From: Faecalicatena orotica | Lineage (GTDB): Bacteria; Bacillota; Clostridia; Lachnospirales; Lachnospiraceae | Assembly: GCF_003149245.1 (NCBI RefSeq) | Contig: NZ_QGDL01000019.1 | Coordinates: forward strand, 1 to 64,000 | Reading direction: 5' to 3' | Length of the DNA stretch: 64,000 nt | Shown: positions 54,935 to 63,799 of the stretch, in pieces | Position numbering within the stretch: position 1 is the first letter of the stretch | Layout: each line of letters opens with the position of its first letter | Made by a program: the position numbers and the translations under genes | Notes under the pieces: generated by a model | What the model was told of the DNA's origin: nothing | Database searches by the model: none | The model's input: only the letters and a program-made list of their open reading frames with translations

Positions 54935-55183
54935 ATGGCAGAGGCATCAGATCGGAGAGGACTTTTACTCCAAAACCTAAAGGACGCCGGATGTAGTGAA
55001 GAAACAATCAGCAAATGTATGGCTTTAGCCACAGAAAATGACAGGAAAGAACTGCTGCGGCTGCTTTCTGTTCATAAGCGTGATCTGTTGGAAACAGTCC
55101 ACTCCAAACAGAAAGAGATCGATTGTTTAGATTATCTAGCCTTTAGATTAAAACAGAACGAACATAACGGAGGAATTATATAA
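54935..55183 (+). CDS. Small conserved helical protein (copy 2), function unknown
   Basis: The protein is 82 aa. It shares the layout of the 43616 product: LLQNLKDAGCSEETI, LLRLLSVHKRDLLETVHSKQ, then EIDCLDYLAFRLKQ. ATG at 54935 follows AAGGAGGTG; a GTG three codons earlier lies inside the ribosome site. It is divergent from the broken LysR gene and overlaps the start of a broken aldo/keto reductase. Keeping an intact reading frame between two decayed neighbours suggests it is still used. Confidence 0.8.
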   Translation: MAEASDRRGLLLQNLKDAGCSEETISKCMALATENDRKELLRLLSVHKRDLLETVHSKQKEIDCLDYLAFRLKQNEHNGGII

Positions 55184-55730
55184 TGGATAACAAGAAAAAG
55201 ATACCACATATAGCATTAGGTGCATGTTCTTGGTAATTTCGTGAAAGAGGTAGTGCGTGATGATGTGATAATCTCCACGAAATTTACCCCACAGACTGCC
55301 AGTGACTCGCCGGATGCCATGCAAGAGATGATCAACGGCAGTAAGGCGCGTCTTCACACGGATGTAATGGATATCTACTGGAACAGGGGGCGCTCACAGG
55401 AAAATATACCGAGGCAAATCCTTTCCCGGCAGGAACAGGACGGGGAGATTCCTATAACCCACATCTGAAAGAACTAACTGCACTTATCCATGAACTGAAA
55501 ATCATAGGAACACGCTTTGATGCCAGTCCAGCACAGGTAGCAACGGCCTGGGCAATTGCTAAGGGAACACTTCCCATTATCGGTGTGACAAAAGTCAGCC
55601 AAGTGGAAGAAGCGCTGGCAGTGTCACAGATTGAGCTGACCCCGGAAGAAATCAGCAGGTTAGAAAAGCTGGGGGGGGGTTCTGTGACGGAGCATGTTGT
55701 GACCTTTGTTTATAAAAAGATAGGGGGAAC
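55183..55730 (+). pseudogene. Aldo/keto reductase gene with deletions and frameshifts
   Basis: It starts well (KKKIPHIALGACSW), then TAA; about 55235 onward in another frame reads NFVKEVVRDDVIISTKFTPQ; a third frame gives GALTGKYTEANPFPAGTGRG and PAQVATAWAIAKGTLPIIGV, the normal NADPH-binding end. The catalytic Asp/Tyr/Lys region between strands 1 and 3 is deleted. The third segment runs without a stop into the response regulator frame, which gives a spurious longer ORF. A G9 tract lies near its 3' end. Confidence 0.82.
55671..55679 (+). repeat. Nine-G homopolymer tract
   Basis: G9 sits about 55 bp before the TTG start of the response regulator, at the end of the reductase pseudogene. Such tracts slip easily; slippage would change the frame linking the reductase tail to the regulator. 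Confidence 0.8.
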
Positions 55731-55734
55731 TGAT

Positions 55735-56439
55735 TTGAAGGTGGCAATATTAGATGATACAAAATCGGATGCACAGATATTGGTGAAGTACATAGAGAAA
55801 TTTCAGGTCGAACGAAATGATACGATACAGGCCGATGTATATGAGGCCAGCTTTGATTTTTTGGAAGAGTACAACAGTCAGTATGATGTTATCTTTCTGG
55901 ATATTGAAATGCCGGGAAGTGACGGGCTGCAGGTGGCCCATGAAATTCGTAAGAAGGATCAGGCTGTCGGAATTATTTTTGTGACAAATATGGCACAGTA
56001 TGCCATTAGTGGTTACGAGGTAAATGCCATTGATTTTATTGTTAAACCGGTAAGTTATTACCTTTTTTCAGAAAAACTGGAAAAGGCAATCAGGTTTTCA
56101 AAAAGAAGGGAACAGCGCCAAATTCTCCTGAACAGCAAAGCAGGGGTTCACCGGATTCTATTGTCAGATATTTTGTATGTGGAAAAAGAGAAAGATAATC
56201 TGGTATTCCATACGTTAGGTGAGACAATACGGGTGCCGGGCACCATCAAGACATTGAAGGATAAACTAGGAAATATGTCATTCTCAGAATGCACGCATGG
56301 GTGTCTGGTAAATTTTGAGAATGTTCGTTATATAGGGAAAGATATGGTATTGGTTGGAAAGAAAGAATTACCTCTTTCCAGAAGAATGAGGAAACAGTTT
56401 ATCGAGGAATACGCAGAATATATAGGAGGAGGTTTCTAG
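55735..56439 (+). CDS. LytTR-family response regulator (cassette 2), TTG start
   Basis: The protein is 234 aa. The receiver begins KVAILDDTKSD, with phosphoacceptor D56 in VIFLDIEMP and the identical FVTNMAQYA segment; the LytTR domain follows (DILYVEKEKDNLVFHT, CLVNFENV, LPLSRRMRKQF). A TTG at 55735 with AGGGGG in front matches the position of the cassette 1 start (ATG after GAGGGGG); earlier ATGs belong to the reductase remnant. Strongly related to the 48473 protein over its whole length. Its stop overlaps the kinase start. Confidence 0.9.
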   Translation: MKVAILDDTKSDAQILVKYIEKFQVERNDTIQADVYEASFDFLEEYNSQYDVIFLDIEMPGSDGLQVAHEIRKKDQAVGIIFVTNMAQYAISGYEVNAIDFIVKPVSYYLFSEKLEKAIRFSKRREQRQILLNSKAGVHRILLSDILYVEKEKDNLVFHTLGETIRVPGTIKTLKDKLGNMSFSECTHGCLVNFENVRYIGKDMVLVGKKELPLSRRMRKQFIEEYAEYIGGGF

Positions 56440-57761
56440 TGGATATTTACAGTATATTGAATTTAAACTTTATTCATTTTCCGGCAGAGCTTCTGATTTG
56501 TGAAGCTGCATTTCTGGCAAAAAAGCCAAGAAGAGAACATTTTATTCCCAGAATGACAGGAACAATGTTCATAACGATTGTGCTGTCTGGACTTTGGATG
56601 AATTTTATAGACTATATTAGTGGTGAATCGTTGATACCTTATGTGTTTTTATATTTGGGATATGCAGTAATTACTGTCCTGCCCATTTTCATTAGTTATG
56701 ATTTGAGTATATTGGAGACAGTATTTGTAATTGCCGGAGGGTATGCAACGCAGCATATGTGTTATGCATTACTCAGGATTTTACTGTATATAACGAGACA
56801 GTCACTAGAGGTTGAGGGTGTCTTGCGTATACTTACGCAGTATTTCTTATATATTTTATGGGCGTGGCTGATATATCTGTTACTGGTAAAAAAGAATCAG
56901 GATAAAGACGGATTACGCAGCGAAGATATCCGTATTGCCATATTTGCACTGGTATTGGCAGTGGCGGCAGTAGGGCTTAGTGTGTTTTACTCTTATCCAC
57001 AGAATGCCCCAGTCAATATTTATACGGCAGTGCTTTGTCCGGCCTATGGATTTTTATGCTGTATGCTGGTTCTGAGCATGGAATATTATGTCCTTAGAGA
57101 GAATCGTATGAAAAAAGAACAGGAAATTATGGAACAGCTTCTGCAGTTGGCAAATGCCCAGCAAAAAAGTTCCAAGGAGACAATTGATATTATTAATATA
57201 AAGTGCCATGACCTGAAACATCAGCTAAAGACATTTGCAAAAATGGAAGACAGAAGAGACCGTACTGAATACATGAAGGAAGTGCAGCAGGCAGTTTCCA
57301 TTTATGATGCGATTTTCCACACTGGATGTGAAGCACTTGATTACATTTTGCGGGAAAAAAGTCTGATTTTCAATGAATATAAGGTAGCCTTCAGTTGTAT
57401 GGCAGATGGTACGCTTATTAATTTCATGCATCCGGCAGATATCTACTCCCTGATGGGGAATGCGCTGGATAATGCTATAGAACGGGTTCTTCTGGAGAAG
57501 GAAGAGGAGCGCAGCATCAGTCTGCATATTAAAAAACATCAGGATACGTTTTTGATACGTCTTGAAAACCGCTGTAGCATTGTACCCGAATTTCAGGACG
57601 GTCTGCCGGTTACGGGCAAAAAAGATAAACGTTATCATGGATTTGGTGTGAAAAGTATTCGCTATATTGCTGAAAAATATCATGGAGAGATGTTTATGAA
57701 TGTGCGTGACGGCAAATTTATTTTGAATGTTCTTCTCCCTGAAAACAACCAGTTATCCTGA
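56439..57761 (+). CDS. GHKL sensor histidine kinase (cassette 2), GTG start
   Basis: The protein is 440 aa with about six membrane helices, then H257 in NIKCHDLKHQ and the GHKL domain (LMGNALDNAIERV, FGVKSIRYIAEKY). It begins with GTG overlapping the regulator's TAG, behind AGGAGGAGG. The kinase core is close to the 49180 protein, but the membrane part differs more, so the two kinases may sense different signals while sharing output logic. The first LytTR-type repeat of the GH3 promoter lies inside its last codons. Confidence 0.92.
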   Translation: MDIYSILNLNFIHFPAELLICEAAFLAKKPRREHFIPRMTGTMFITIVLSGLWMNFIDYISGESLIPYVFLYLGYAVITVLPIFISYDLSILETVFVIAGGYATQHMCYALLRILLYITRQSLEVEGVLRILTQYFLYILWAWLIYLLLVKKNQDKDGLRSEDIRIAIFALVLAVAAVGLSVFYSYPQNAPVNIYTAVLCPAYGFLCCMLVLSMEYYVLRENRMKKEQEIMEQLLQLANAQQKSSKETIDIINIKCHDLKHQLKTFAKMEDRRDRTEYMKEVQQAVSIYDAIFHTGCEALDYILREKSLIFNEYKVAFSCMADGTLINFMHPADIYSLMGNALDNAIERVLLEKEEERSISLHIKKHQDTFLIRLENRCSIVPEFQDGLPVTGKKDKRYHGFGVKSIRYIAEKYHGEMFMNVRDGKFILNVLLPENNQLS

Positions 57762-57814
57762 AAAAGTAACCACTTTCCGGGATAACGGTAAAAATCCTTT
57801 TCCTTTGTTATAAT
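57748..57814 (+). promoter_or_regulatory. Cassette 2 GH3 promoter with paired LytTR-type repeats
   Basis: ACCAGTTATCC (57748-57758) and ACCACTTTCC (57769-57778) begin exactly 21 bp apart; -10 TATAAT is at 57809-57814. The distance from the second repeat to the -10 is 40 bp, against 30 bp in cassette 1, a difference of one helical turn. GTTATCC and GGATAAC nearby could also form a hairpin. Confidence 0.65.
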
Positions 57815-57879
57815 TGCATATAAATGAGAGCCGGTACTCAGGGAAATGTAAGATAAGAGGATTATAGGAGGAAAAGGAA

Positions 57880-60800
57880 ATGATTGAGTTTTTAGTGGAA
57901 CTTCTGTCACCATTCTTTTTAAGTCTGGGAGTCAGTCAGGCAGACATCGATAACTATGCGAACCAGTTGAGTGGTTATGTCTATGTGGTTCTGGGAGTGT
58001 CAGTCCTTGTAGCTATTATATTGATTGCAGCGCATTGGTTTGTAAAGAAAGGAACCCGCCATGTGGTACGCTGGAGTGCTGGGCTGGCATGGGTATTAGT
58101 AGTTGCAGTAATTGCCAATATCATTAGTTTTGGACCGATGTATAATAACCTTGCTCCAATTATCAATGGACGGGGTTCGGTATCCGAAGAGACGGTGAAA
58201 CATTCCAAAGAGGTTATTCAGAAAGTCGGGGAAGAGGGTATGGTGCTGCTGAAAAATGACGGTACTCTGCCATTAGCATCAGATATTAAAACGGTCAATG
58301 TATTTGGCTGGGCTTCTGTGTCACCAGTTTTCAGCGGAACAGGATCCGGTGCCAGCGATAGTACGGGCAGCATAGGCATAACGGAATCTCTTGAAATGGC
58401 AGGCTTTGAGACGAATGATACTTTGATTAATCTGTATAAAGAATATGCGGACGAAAGACCGGGAGCTTTTGAGAACGAAGAAGGCTGGAGAATGACAGAC
58501 TGGTCTTTGCCAGAGCCGCCAGTCGATTATTATACGGATGAAATTATGGATGAGGCAAAGGAATTTTCCGATACTGCAGTTGTGACAATTGCAAGAACCG
58601 GTGGTGAAGGAAGAGATGAGCCTATGGATATGAAGGCTTTGATCGATGGTACATACGATCCGCGGGGTGAGTATGGGAACGCTTTATATGATTATTACGA
58701 TGGTATATATAACAATAATGGTGACTATGATGATTTCGAGCAGGGAGAGCACTACTTAGAGCTTTCCAGTACAGAAGAAGCCATGATTGAAATGGTAAGC
58801 TCTGAATTTGAGAACGTGATTGTATTAATTAATGCAAATAATACACTGGAACTTGGGTGGGTTGAAAATGAAGCTATTGATGCTGTCATACTGGCTCCGG
58901 GAACAGGCGCTACCGGAATGGCGGCACTTGGAGAAATTTTAAACGGCACCATGAATCCATCCGGCAGGACCGTGGATACCTATGTGTATGATTTGACAAG
59001 CACACCAACTTATAATAATTTTGGAAGTTTTATATTTAACAATACTCAGGAACTGGTTGAGGCCTCTTTAGAGGCAGATCCGGCCTATCAGGGAGTACAG
59101 GCGTTTGTAAACTATACAGAAGGTATCTATGTAGGGTATAAATTCTATGAGACGGCTGCGGAAGAAGGGCTGATTAATTATGGTGAAATGGTACAATACC
59201 CCTTCGGCTATGGTCTTTCTTATACAGCCTTTACACAGGAGATTGCAAATTTTGCGGACAATGGAAATAGTATTTCTATGGATGTGACTGTAACCAATAC
59301 CGGGGAAGTATCTGGGAAAACCCCAGTAGAAATCTATTACACACCACCATATACAGAAGGTGGAATTGAAAAAGCTTCTGTAAATCTGATTGAATTTGGA
59401 AAAACAGATATACTGGAGCCGGGCGAGTCGGAGACTTTATCTTTCGAGATTTCAAAAGAAAATATGGCTTCTTATGATTCTTCCGAGTTCAAAGTACCGG
59501 GAGGCGGATATATTCTGGAACAGGGAGAATATGCGATTTCTCTTCGCTCCGATTCTCATACCGTCATTGCAGAGGAGCGTTTTATCGTAGATGAGGATAT
59601 CATCTATAACGAAGAAGGGAGAGAATCAGATATTCTGACAGCAACAAACCAGTTTGAAGATTATTCTGCCGGGGATGTGACATATCTCTCCCGTGCCAAT
59701 GGATTTGCAAATTACAGCCAGGCTATCGCTGCCCCATCCGAGGAAGATTACGCCATGGATGAAGCAACCTTGGCAAGCGTGACAGAAAAATCAGTTGCCT
59801 TCTATGACCCAGCAAAATACAATAACCCAGAGAATGAAATGCCGGTAATGGGTGAGGATCATGGAGTGGAACTGGCAGACCTGACAGGGAAGGATTATGA
59901 CGACCCATTGTGGGAAGACCTGCTGGACCAGCTTTCCATGGAAGATATGACTCAGTTGGTCAATCTGGCAGGATTCCAGACGGTAGCTGTCAAATCAGTA
60001 GGGAAGGTGGCTACATTAGACAGTGACGGAACATCAGGCTTAAATGACTGGTATATTCAGGTATATGGAACAGCATATCCGGTAGAGGTACTGATTGCGC
60101 AGACTTGGAACAAAGAGCTGGCATATGATGTGGGCGATGCATTAGCAGCAGAGTATGCAGACTGCGGTATTTATGGCTGGTATGGACCGGCTATGAATAT
60201 ACACCGTTCAGCGTTCGGTGGGCGTAACTTTGAGTATTACTCAGAGGACAGCGTGCTTTCCGGGCATATTGCATCCAGTGAGGTGAATGCAGCAGCAGAA
60301 AGAGGTGTATATGCGTACATCAAGCATTTTGCACTGAACGAGCAGGAAGGAAACCGCTGCAGTATGCTGCTTACATATTCCAATGAGCAGACAATTCGTG
60401 AGATTTATTTAAAACCGTTTGAAATTTCTGTAAAGAACTTTGACTTTGAAAATAACAAACCTCTTGCAGTAATGTCTTCCTTCGTGTTCATAGGAGACAG
60501 ATGGTCTGGTGCCAACCCGAATCTGCTGAATACCGTGCTCCGTGAGGAATGGGGATTCCGTGGCATGGTACTGACAGACTGGAATGGTTCTTATGGATAT
60601 CAGAATACGGATGACTGTGTACGCAATGGCAATGATGGTATGCTTGGATTTATGCAGCATGAATCCAATAAACTTACAGACACAGATTCTGCCACACTGG
60701 CAAAAGCACTACGCCAGGCATCCAAAAATATTATGTACACTGTGGCAAACAGTGGAAACTACACAGTAAAAGATACGAATGCAGGCGGATTAGATACTAT

Positions 60801-60897
60801 GACCAAGATTTTCATCGGTGTTGATGTTGGGATTGGACTTCTGGTAATCTTGATTGGTGCATTTGTCATTGTCCGATATAGAAAAAAGACTGGCTAA
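57880..60897 (+). CDS. Membrane-anchored GH3 glycosidase, permuted order (cassette 2)
   Basis: The protein is 1005 aa. Topology matches the 50696 product: two N-terminal helices (about 32-55 and 66-88, with WFVKKGTRHVVRW between), outer catalytic body, C-terminal helix (about 975-998) and RYRKKTG. The GH3 C-type domain (GEEGMVLLKNDGTLPLASD, NGTMNPSGRTVDTY), FN3-like part and barrel (GPAMNIHRSAFGGRNFEYYS, KHFALNEQEGNR) with probable nucleophile D900 in VLTDW follow. GGAGG precedes the start. It is the output gene of cassette 2; substrate unknown. Confidence 0.9.
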   Translation: MIEFLVELLSPFFLSLGVSQADIDNYANQLSGYVYVVLGVSVLVAIILIAAHWFVKKGTRHVVRWSAGLAWVLVVAVIANIISFGPMYNNLAPIINGRGSVSEETVKHSKEVIQKVGEEGMVLLKNDGTLPLASDIKTVNVFGWASVSPVFSGTGSGASDSTGSIGITESLEMAGFETNDTLINLYKEYADERPGAFENEEGWRMTDWSLPEPPVDYYTDEIMDEAKEFSDTAVVTIARTGGEGRDEPMDMKALIDGTYDPRGEYGNALYDYYDGIYNNNGDYDDFEQGEHYLELSSTEEAMIEMVSSEFENVIVLINANNTLELGWVENEAIDAVILAPGTGATGMAALGEILNGTMNPSGRTVDTYVYDLTSTPTYNNFGSFIFNNTQELVEASLEADPAYQGVQAFVNYTEGIYVGYKFYETAAEEGLINYGEMVQYPFGYGLSYTAFTQEIANFADNGNSISMDVTVTNTGEVSGKTPVEIYYTPPYTEGGIEKASVNLIEFGKTDILEPGESETLSFEISKENMASYDSSEFKVPGGGYILEQGEYAISLRSDSHTVIAEERFIVDEDIIYNEEGRESDILTATNQFEDYSAGDVTYLSRANGFANYSQAIAAPSEEDYAMDEATLASVTEKSVAFYDPAKYNNPENEMPVMGEDHGVELADLTGKDYDDPLWEDLLDQLSMEDMTQLVNLAGFQTVAVKSVGKVATLDSDGTSGLNDWYIQVYGTAYPVEVLIAQTWNKELAYDVGDALAAEYADCGIYGWYGPAMNIHRSAFGGRNFEYYSEDSVLSGHIASSEVNAAAERGVYAYIKHFALNEQEGNRCSMLLTYSNEQTIREIYLKPFEISVKNFDFENNKPLAVMSSFVFIGDRWSGANPNLLNTVLREEWGFRGMVLTDWNGSYGYQNTDDCVRNGNDGMLGFMQHESNKLTDTDSATLAKALRQASKNIMYTVANSGNYTVKDTNAGGLDTMTKIFIGVDVGIGLLVILIGAFVIVRYRKKTG

Positions 60898-60933
60898 CTT
60901 TACCGGTGGGGATGGGGATCCCCTCTTAGGACT

Positions 60934-60961
60934 GAGGGACATACCAGCCATGCCCTCTTTT
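60934..60961 (+). terminator. Terminator of GH3 cassette 2
   Basis: GAGGGACAT pairs with ATGCCCTC, with one bulged mismatch, followed by TTTTATG. Confidence 0.7.
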
Positions 60962-61014
60962 ATGTTATACTTAGCTAAGAACATATTGCTATAAAAACGC
61001 ACAGAGGTGATGAG

Positions 61015-62202
61015 ATGAACAACCCGCCAGAATATAAATTACAAAAAATCGCAGGCCTGCTAAAGATAGGCATTTTTTACATAACAGAAAAGGGAGTCTG
61101 CTGTTGTCAGGAACATAACTTAAGTAACCCGCTCTATCTATCCAATGCTCTCAGGGAAGATCTAATGAAACAGGCAGAAGCACAAACGGAACCGTATATT
61201 TACAAGGACGATTATCAGGTTTGTTTTGCCTGTCTGAAAAGCGGCGGCGCTTATTATTTTGCAGGTCCCATGAGCCTTAAGCTACTGAGCCGTCTGGAAC
61301 TGCATCAGTATTATCGGCATTATGGGATAAACGGAGATAACGAAAAGAGACTACGGCACTTCACTTTTTCTGAGGTGCTGGATATTGCCGGTCTGCTGGC
61401 CGGGGAAATCCTGCTACGGGAATATAGCTATGACGAACTGAACCGTGCAAATCATTTCATTCAGGACACAAAAGAGCAGATAGAAAAGGAGCAGGTATTT
61501 TTCCAGCTAAAAGAAGACGAGGATGAACTTTATCACCATACATATCAGGAAGAACGGAAACTTCTGGACTGTGTGAGGAACGGAGCTGTTGAAGATGCGA
61601 TTCTGTATTCCCGGAATATGGACGTAGACCTCGGGAAGCTTTCGGAAAAGGAGATCAGCCACTGGAAAAATGTGGCTGTAGTGGCGATCACACTTTGTAC
61701 AAGGGCGGCAATCGAAGGAGGGCTTTCGCCATCGATTGCCTACCGCCTGAGCGATTTTTATATTCAGAAAAGTGACTCAAGCAGTGATATCGCACAGATT
61801 ATTGAATACCGGAATCAGGCAGTCAAAGAATTAACCAGCCGTGTCCTGAAACAGCAGAAAAGCAGAAGCATGTCCAACTATGTGGAGCGATGCAAGGATT
61901 ACGTTGAGAAGCATTACCGTGAGAAGATATATCAGGAAGAGATTGCAGATGTGCTGGGGATCAGTCCGACTTATCTTTCAAAGCTGTTCCACCGGGAGAC
62001 GGAGATGCGCCTGCAGGATTATATTGTACAGGTAAGGGTGGAACACGCGGCCAATTTGCTGATTTATTCAGATGAGAGCATTGCCCGGATTGCAGAATAT
62101 GTAAACTTCCCTTCACAAAGTTATTTGGGGAAAGTATTCAAGGCAAGATTTCAAATGTCACCGAAAAAATACAGAGAGTTGAAGAAGCCGGCAGAATTTT
62201 GA
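61015..62202 (+). CDS. AraC-family regulator, distant group A member
   Basis: The protein is 395 aa. The N-terminal sensor (FYITEKGVCCCQ, YYFAGPMSLKLL) and helical linker (EERKLLDCVRNGAVEDAI) match the layout of the 20625 and 26679 proteins, and the C-terminus is an AraC domain (YQEEIADVLGISPTYLSKLF, IARIAEYVNFPSQSYLGKVF). GAGGTG is upstream. It may control the symporter gene starting at 63800 or genes beyond the window edge. Confidence 0.88.
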   Translation: MNNPPEYKLQKIAGLLKIGIFYITEKGVCCCQEHNLSNPLYLSNALREDLMKQAEAQTEPYIYKDDYQVCFACLKSGGAYYFAGPMSLKLLSRLELHQYYRHYGINGDNEKRLRHFTFSEVLDIAGLLAGEILLREYSYDELNRANHFIQDTKEQIEKEQVFFQLKEDEDELYHHTYQEERKLLDCVRNGAVEDAILYSRNMDVDLGKLSEKEISHWKNVAVVAITLCTRAAIEGGLSPSIAYRLSDFYIQKSDSSSDIAQIIEYRNQAVKELTSRVLKQQKSRSMSNYVERCKDYVEKHYREKIYQEEIADVLGISPTYLSKLFHRETEMRLQDYIVQVRVEHAANLLIYSDESIARIAEYVNFPSQSYLGKVFKARFQMSPKKYRELKKPAEF

Positions 62203-62223
62203 ACAGTAACTAATTCTGTTCAC

Positions 62224-62278
62224 ATTCTAACCACGCGCTTGACAAAATTGGTTAGAATGGTTAGAATGTGGGTAGAAT
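62224..62278 (+). promoter_or_regulatory. Promoter overlapped by TTAGAAT repeats
   Basis: TTGACA (62239-62244) and TAGAAT (62262-62267) are 17 bp apart. GGTTAGAAT occurs at 62250-62258 and 62259-62267, a shortened GGTAGAAT at 62271-62278, and the inverse ATTCTAACC at 62224-62232. The repeats cover the -10, so they are probably an operator, likely for the product of the gene itself. Confidence 0.7.
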
Positions 62279-62299
62279 AAAAAGCATGGAGGCAATTTT

Positions 62300-63610
62300 A
62301 TGAAGTTTCAAGAAAGTGAAACAATAGAACTAAAGCAGATTGTCGTAGAAGATATAAAAAAGGAAATCGTGGCGTTTGCCAACAGCAAGGGCGGCATTTT
62401 GTATGTAGGCGTGGCAGACGACGGTGCGGTTGTCGGCGTGGAAAGTCCGGATCAGACAACACAGCAGCTTACCAATATGGTGCGCGATTCTATCAAACCG
62501 GATGTGACCATGTTCGTCCGTTATCAAACACTGGAAACAGATGGAAAACAGATTGTAGCCGTCCACGTGCAGCGTGGGACAGACAGGCCCTATTATCTGG
62601 CACGAAAAGGGCTGCGGCCCGAGGGTGTTTATGTACGTCAGGGTACATCGTCAGTGCCTGCCACCGATACAGCCATCCGCCGCATGATAAAAGAAACAGA
62701 TGGCGACAGTTTTGAAGACATGCGTTCTTTAGAGCAGGAGTTGACTTTCCATGCGGCCAGTGCCGAATTTTCCAAGAGAAAGCTAAAGTTTGGCCCGACG
62801 CAGATGAAAACTCTGGGGATACTAAACACAGATGGGATTTACACGGATTTAGGCTTGCTGCTGTCTGACCAATGTACCCACACCGTCAAGGCGGCCACCT
62901 TCGAGGGCACTGACCAAAATGTATTCAAAGACCGCCGGGAATTTTCTGGCTCTCTGCTGGCGCAGATGGATGAAGTTTACGAGTATATTGACTTACGTAA
63001 TCAGACACATGCCACATTCGACAAGCTGCTGCGGATTGATAACAAGGATTACCCCGAGGTAGCCGTGCGCGAAGCGCTGCTGAATTCGCTGGTACACCGG
63101 GATTATTCCTTTAGCGCCAGTACTATTATCGGTGTTTACACAGACCGCATTGAATTTGTTTCCATCGGCGGCCTGCTCACCGGGGTTTCTTTGGATGACG
63201 TAATGATGGGCCTGTCTGTATGCCGCAATCCAAAGCTGGCAAATGTATTTTACCGTCTGCAGCTCATAGAGGCTTACGGCACCGGAATGAGAAAAATCAT
63301 GGGAGCTTATCAGAACACCGGGAAAGCGCCAAATATTCAGACCACGGACAATGCTTTTAAAATTGTACTTCCTAATCTCAACGTGAACGCTGCCCCTGTT
63401 CCCGCACCCAAAGCTGCAATCGGCAATGATAAAACAGAACAGATTATGCGTCTGGTTCAGAAACAAGGCGAAATTTCACGACGGGATGTGGAAACACTGC
63501 TGAATGTGAGTCAAACCACGACAGGCCGGATTTTGAAACAAATGCTGCAAAGCGGCCAGCTACAGCAGCAAGGCAAAGGAAAAAATACGAAGTATACTCT
63601 GCCGCGATAA
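62300..63610 (+). CDS. AlbA/Schlafen-type ATP-binding transcriptional regulator
   Basis: The protein is 436 aa. An AlbA_2 (divergent AAA-4) domain at 1-130 (ESETIELKQIVVEDIKKEIV, FANSKGGILYVGVADDG, GVYVRQGTSSVPA), an HATPase-like region (VREALLNSLVHRDYS, GTGMRKIMGAY) and a C-terminal winged helix (GEISRRDVETLLNVSQTTTG) are present. Members act as DNA-binding regulators, often of their own gene or of stress and defence functions. The repeated operator just upstream fits autoregulation. Confidence 0.9.
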   Translation: MKFQESETIELKQIVVEDIKKEIVAFANSKGGILYVGVADDGAVVGVESPDQTTQQLTNMVRDSIKPDVTMFVRYQTLETDGKQIVAVHVQRGTDRPYYLARKGLRPEGVYVRQGTSSVPATDTAIRRMIKETDGDSFEDMRSLEQELTFHAASAEFSKRKLKFGPTQMKTLGILNTDGIYTDLGLLLSDQCTHTVKAATFEGTDQNVFKDRREFSGSLLAQMDEVYEYIDLRNQTHATFDKLLRIDNKDYPEVAVREALLNSLVHRDYSFSASTIIGVYTDRIEFVSIGGLLTGVSLDDVMMGLSVCRNPKLANVFYRLQLIEAYGTGMRKIMGAYQNTGKAPNIQTTDNAFKIVLPNLNVNAAPVPAPKAAIGNDKTEQIMRLVQKQGEISRRDVETLLNVSQTTTGRILKQMLQSGQLQQQGKGKNTKYTLPR

Positions 63611-63619
63611 GATTCATGG

Positions 63620-63647
63620 GAGCACTCTGAAACATGGGTGCTCTTTT
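63620..63647 (+). terminator. Terminator of the AlbA-type gene
   Basis: GAGCAC (63620-63625) pairs with GTGCTC (63638-63643), followed by TTTTCG. Confidence 0.65.
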
Positions 63648-63799
63648 CGCAAGCGAAACCCCATTTTGTACAGAAAAAGAACAAAAATAACATAAAAAAG
63701 ATATAATAATCTCCCAATCTGCTATAGGATACATACATAAAAACAAAGTGCATGCAGGTTTTTAGTTATTGTTTAACCAAAGGGAAGGAGAAAAGTATC

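Noticed and set aside
55585-56439. Aldo/keto reductase-LytTR fusion protein
   Set aside because: The reductase part is only a tail fragment. A TTG with a ribosome site aligns with the start of the paralogous regulator, so a genuine fusion is unlikely.
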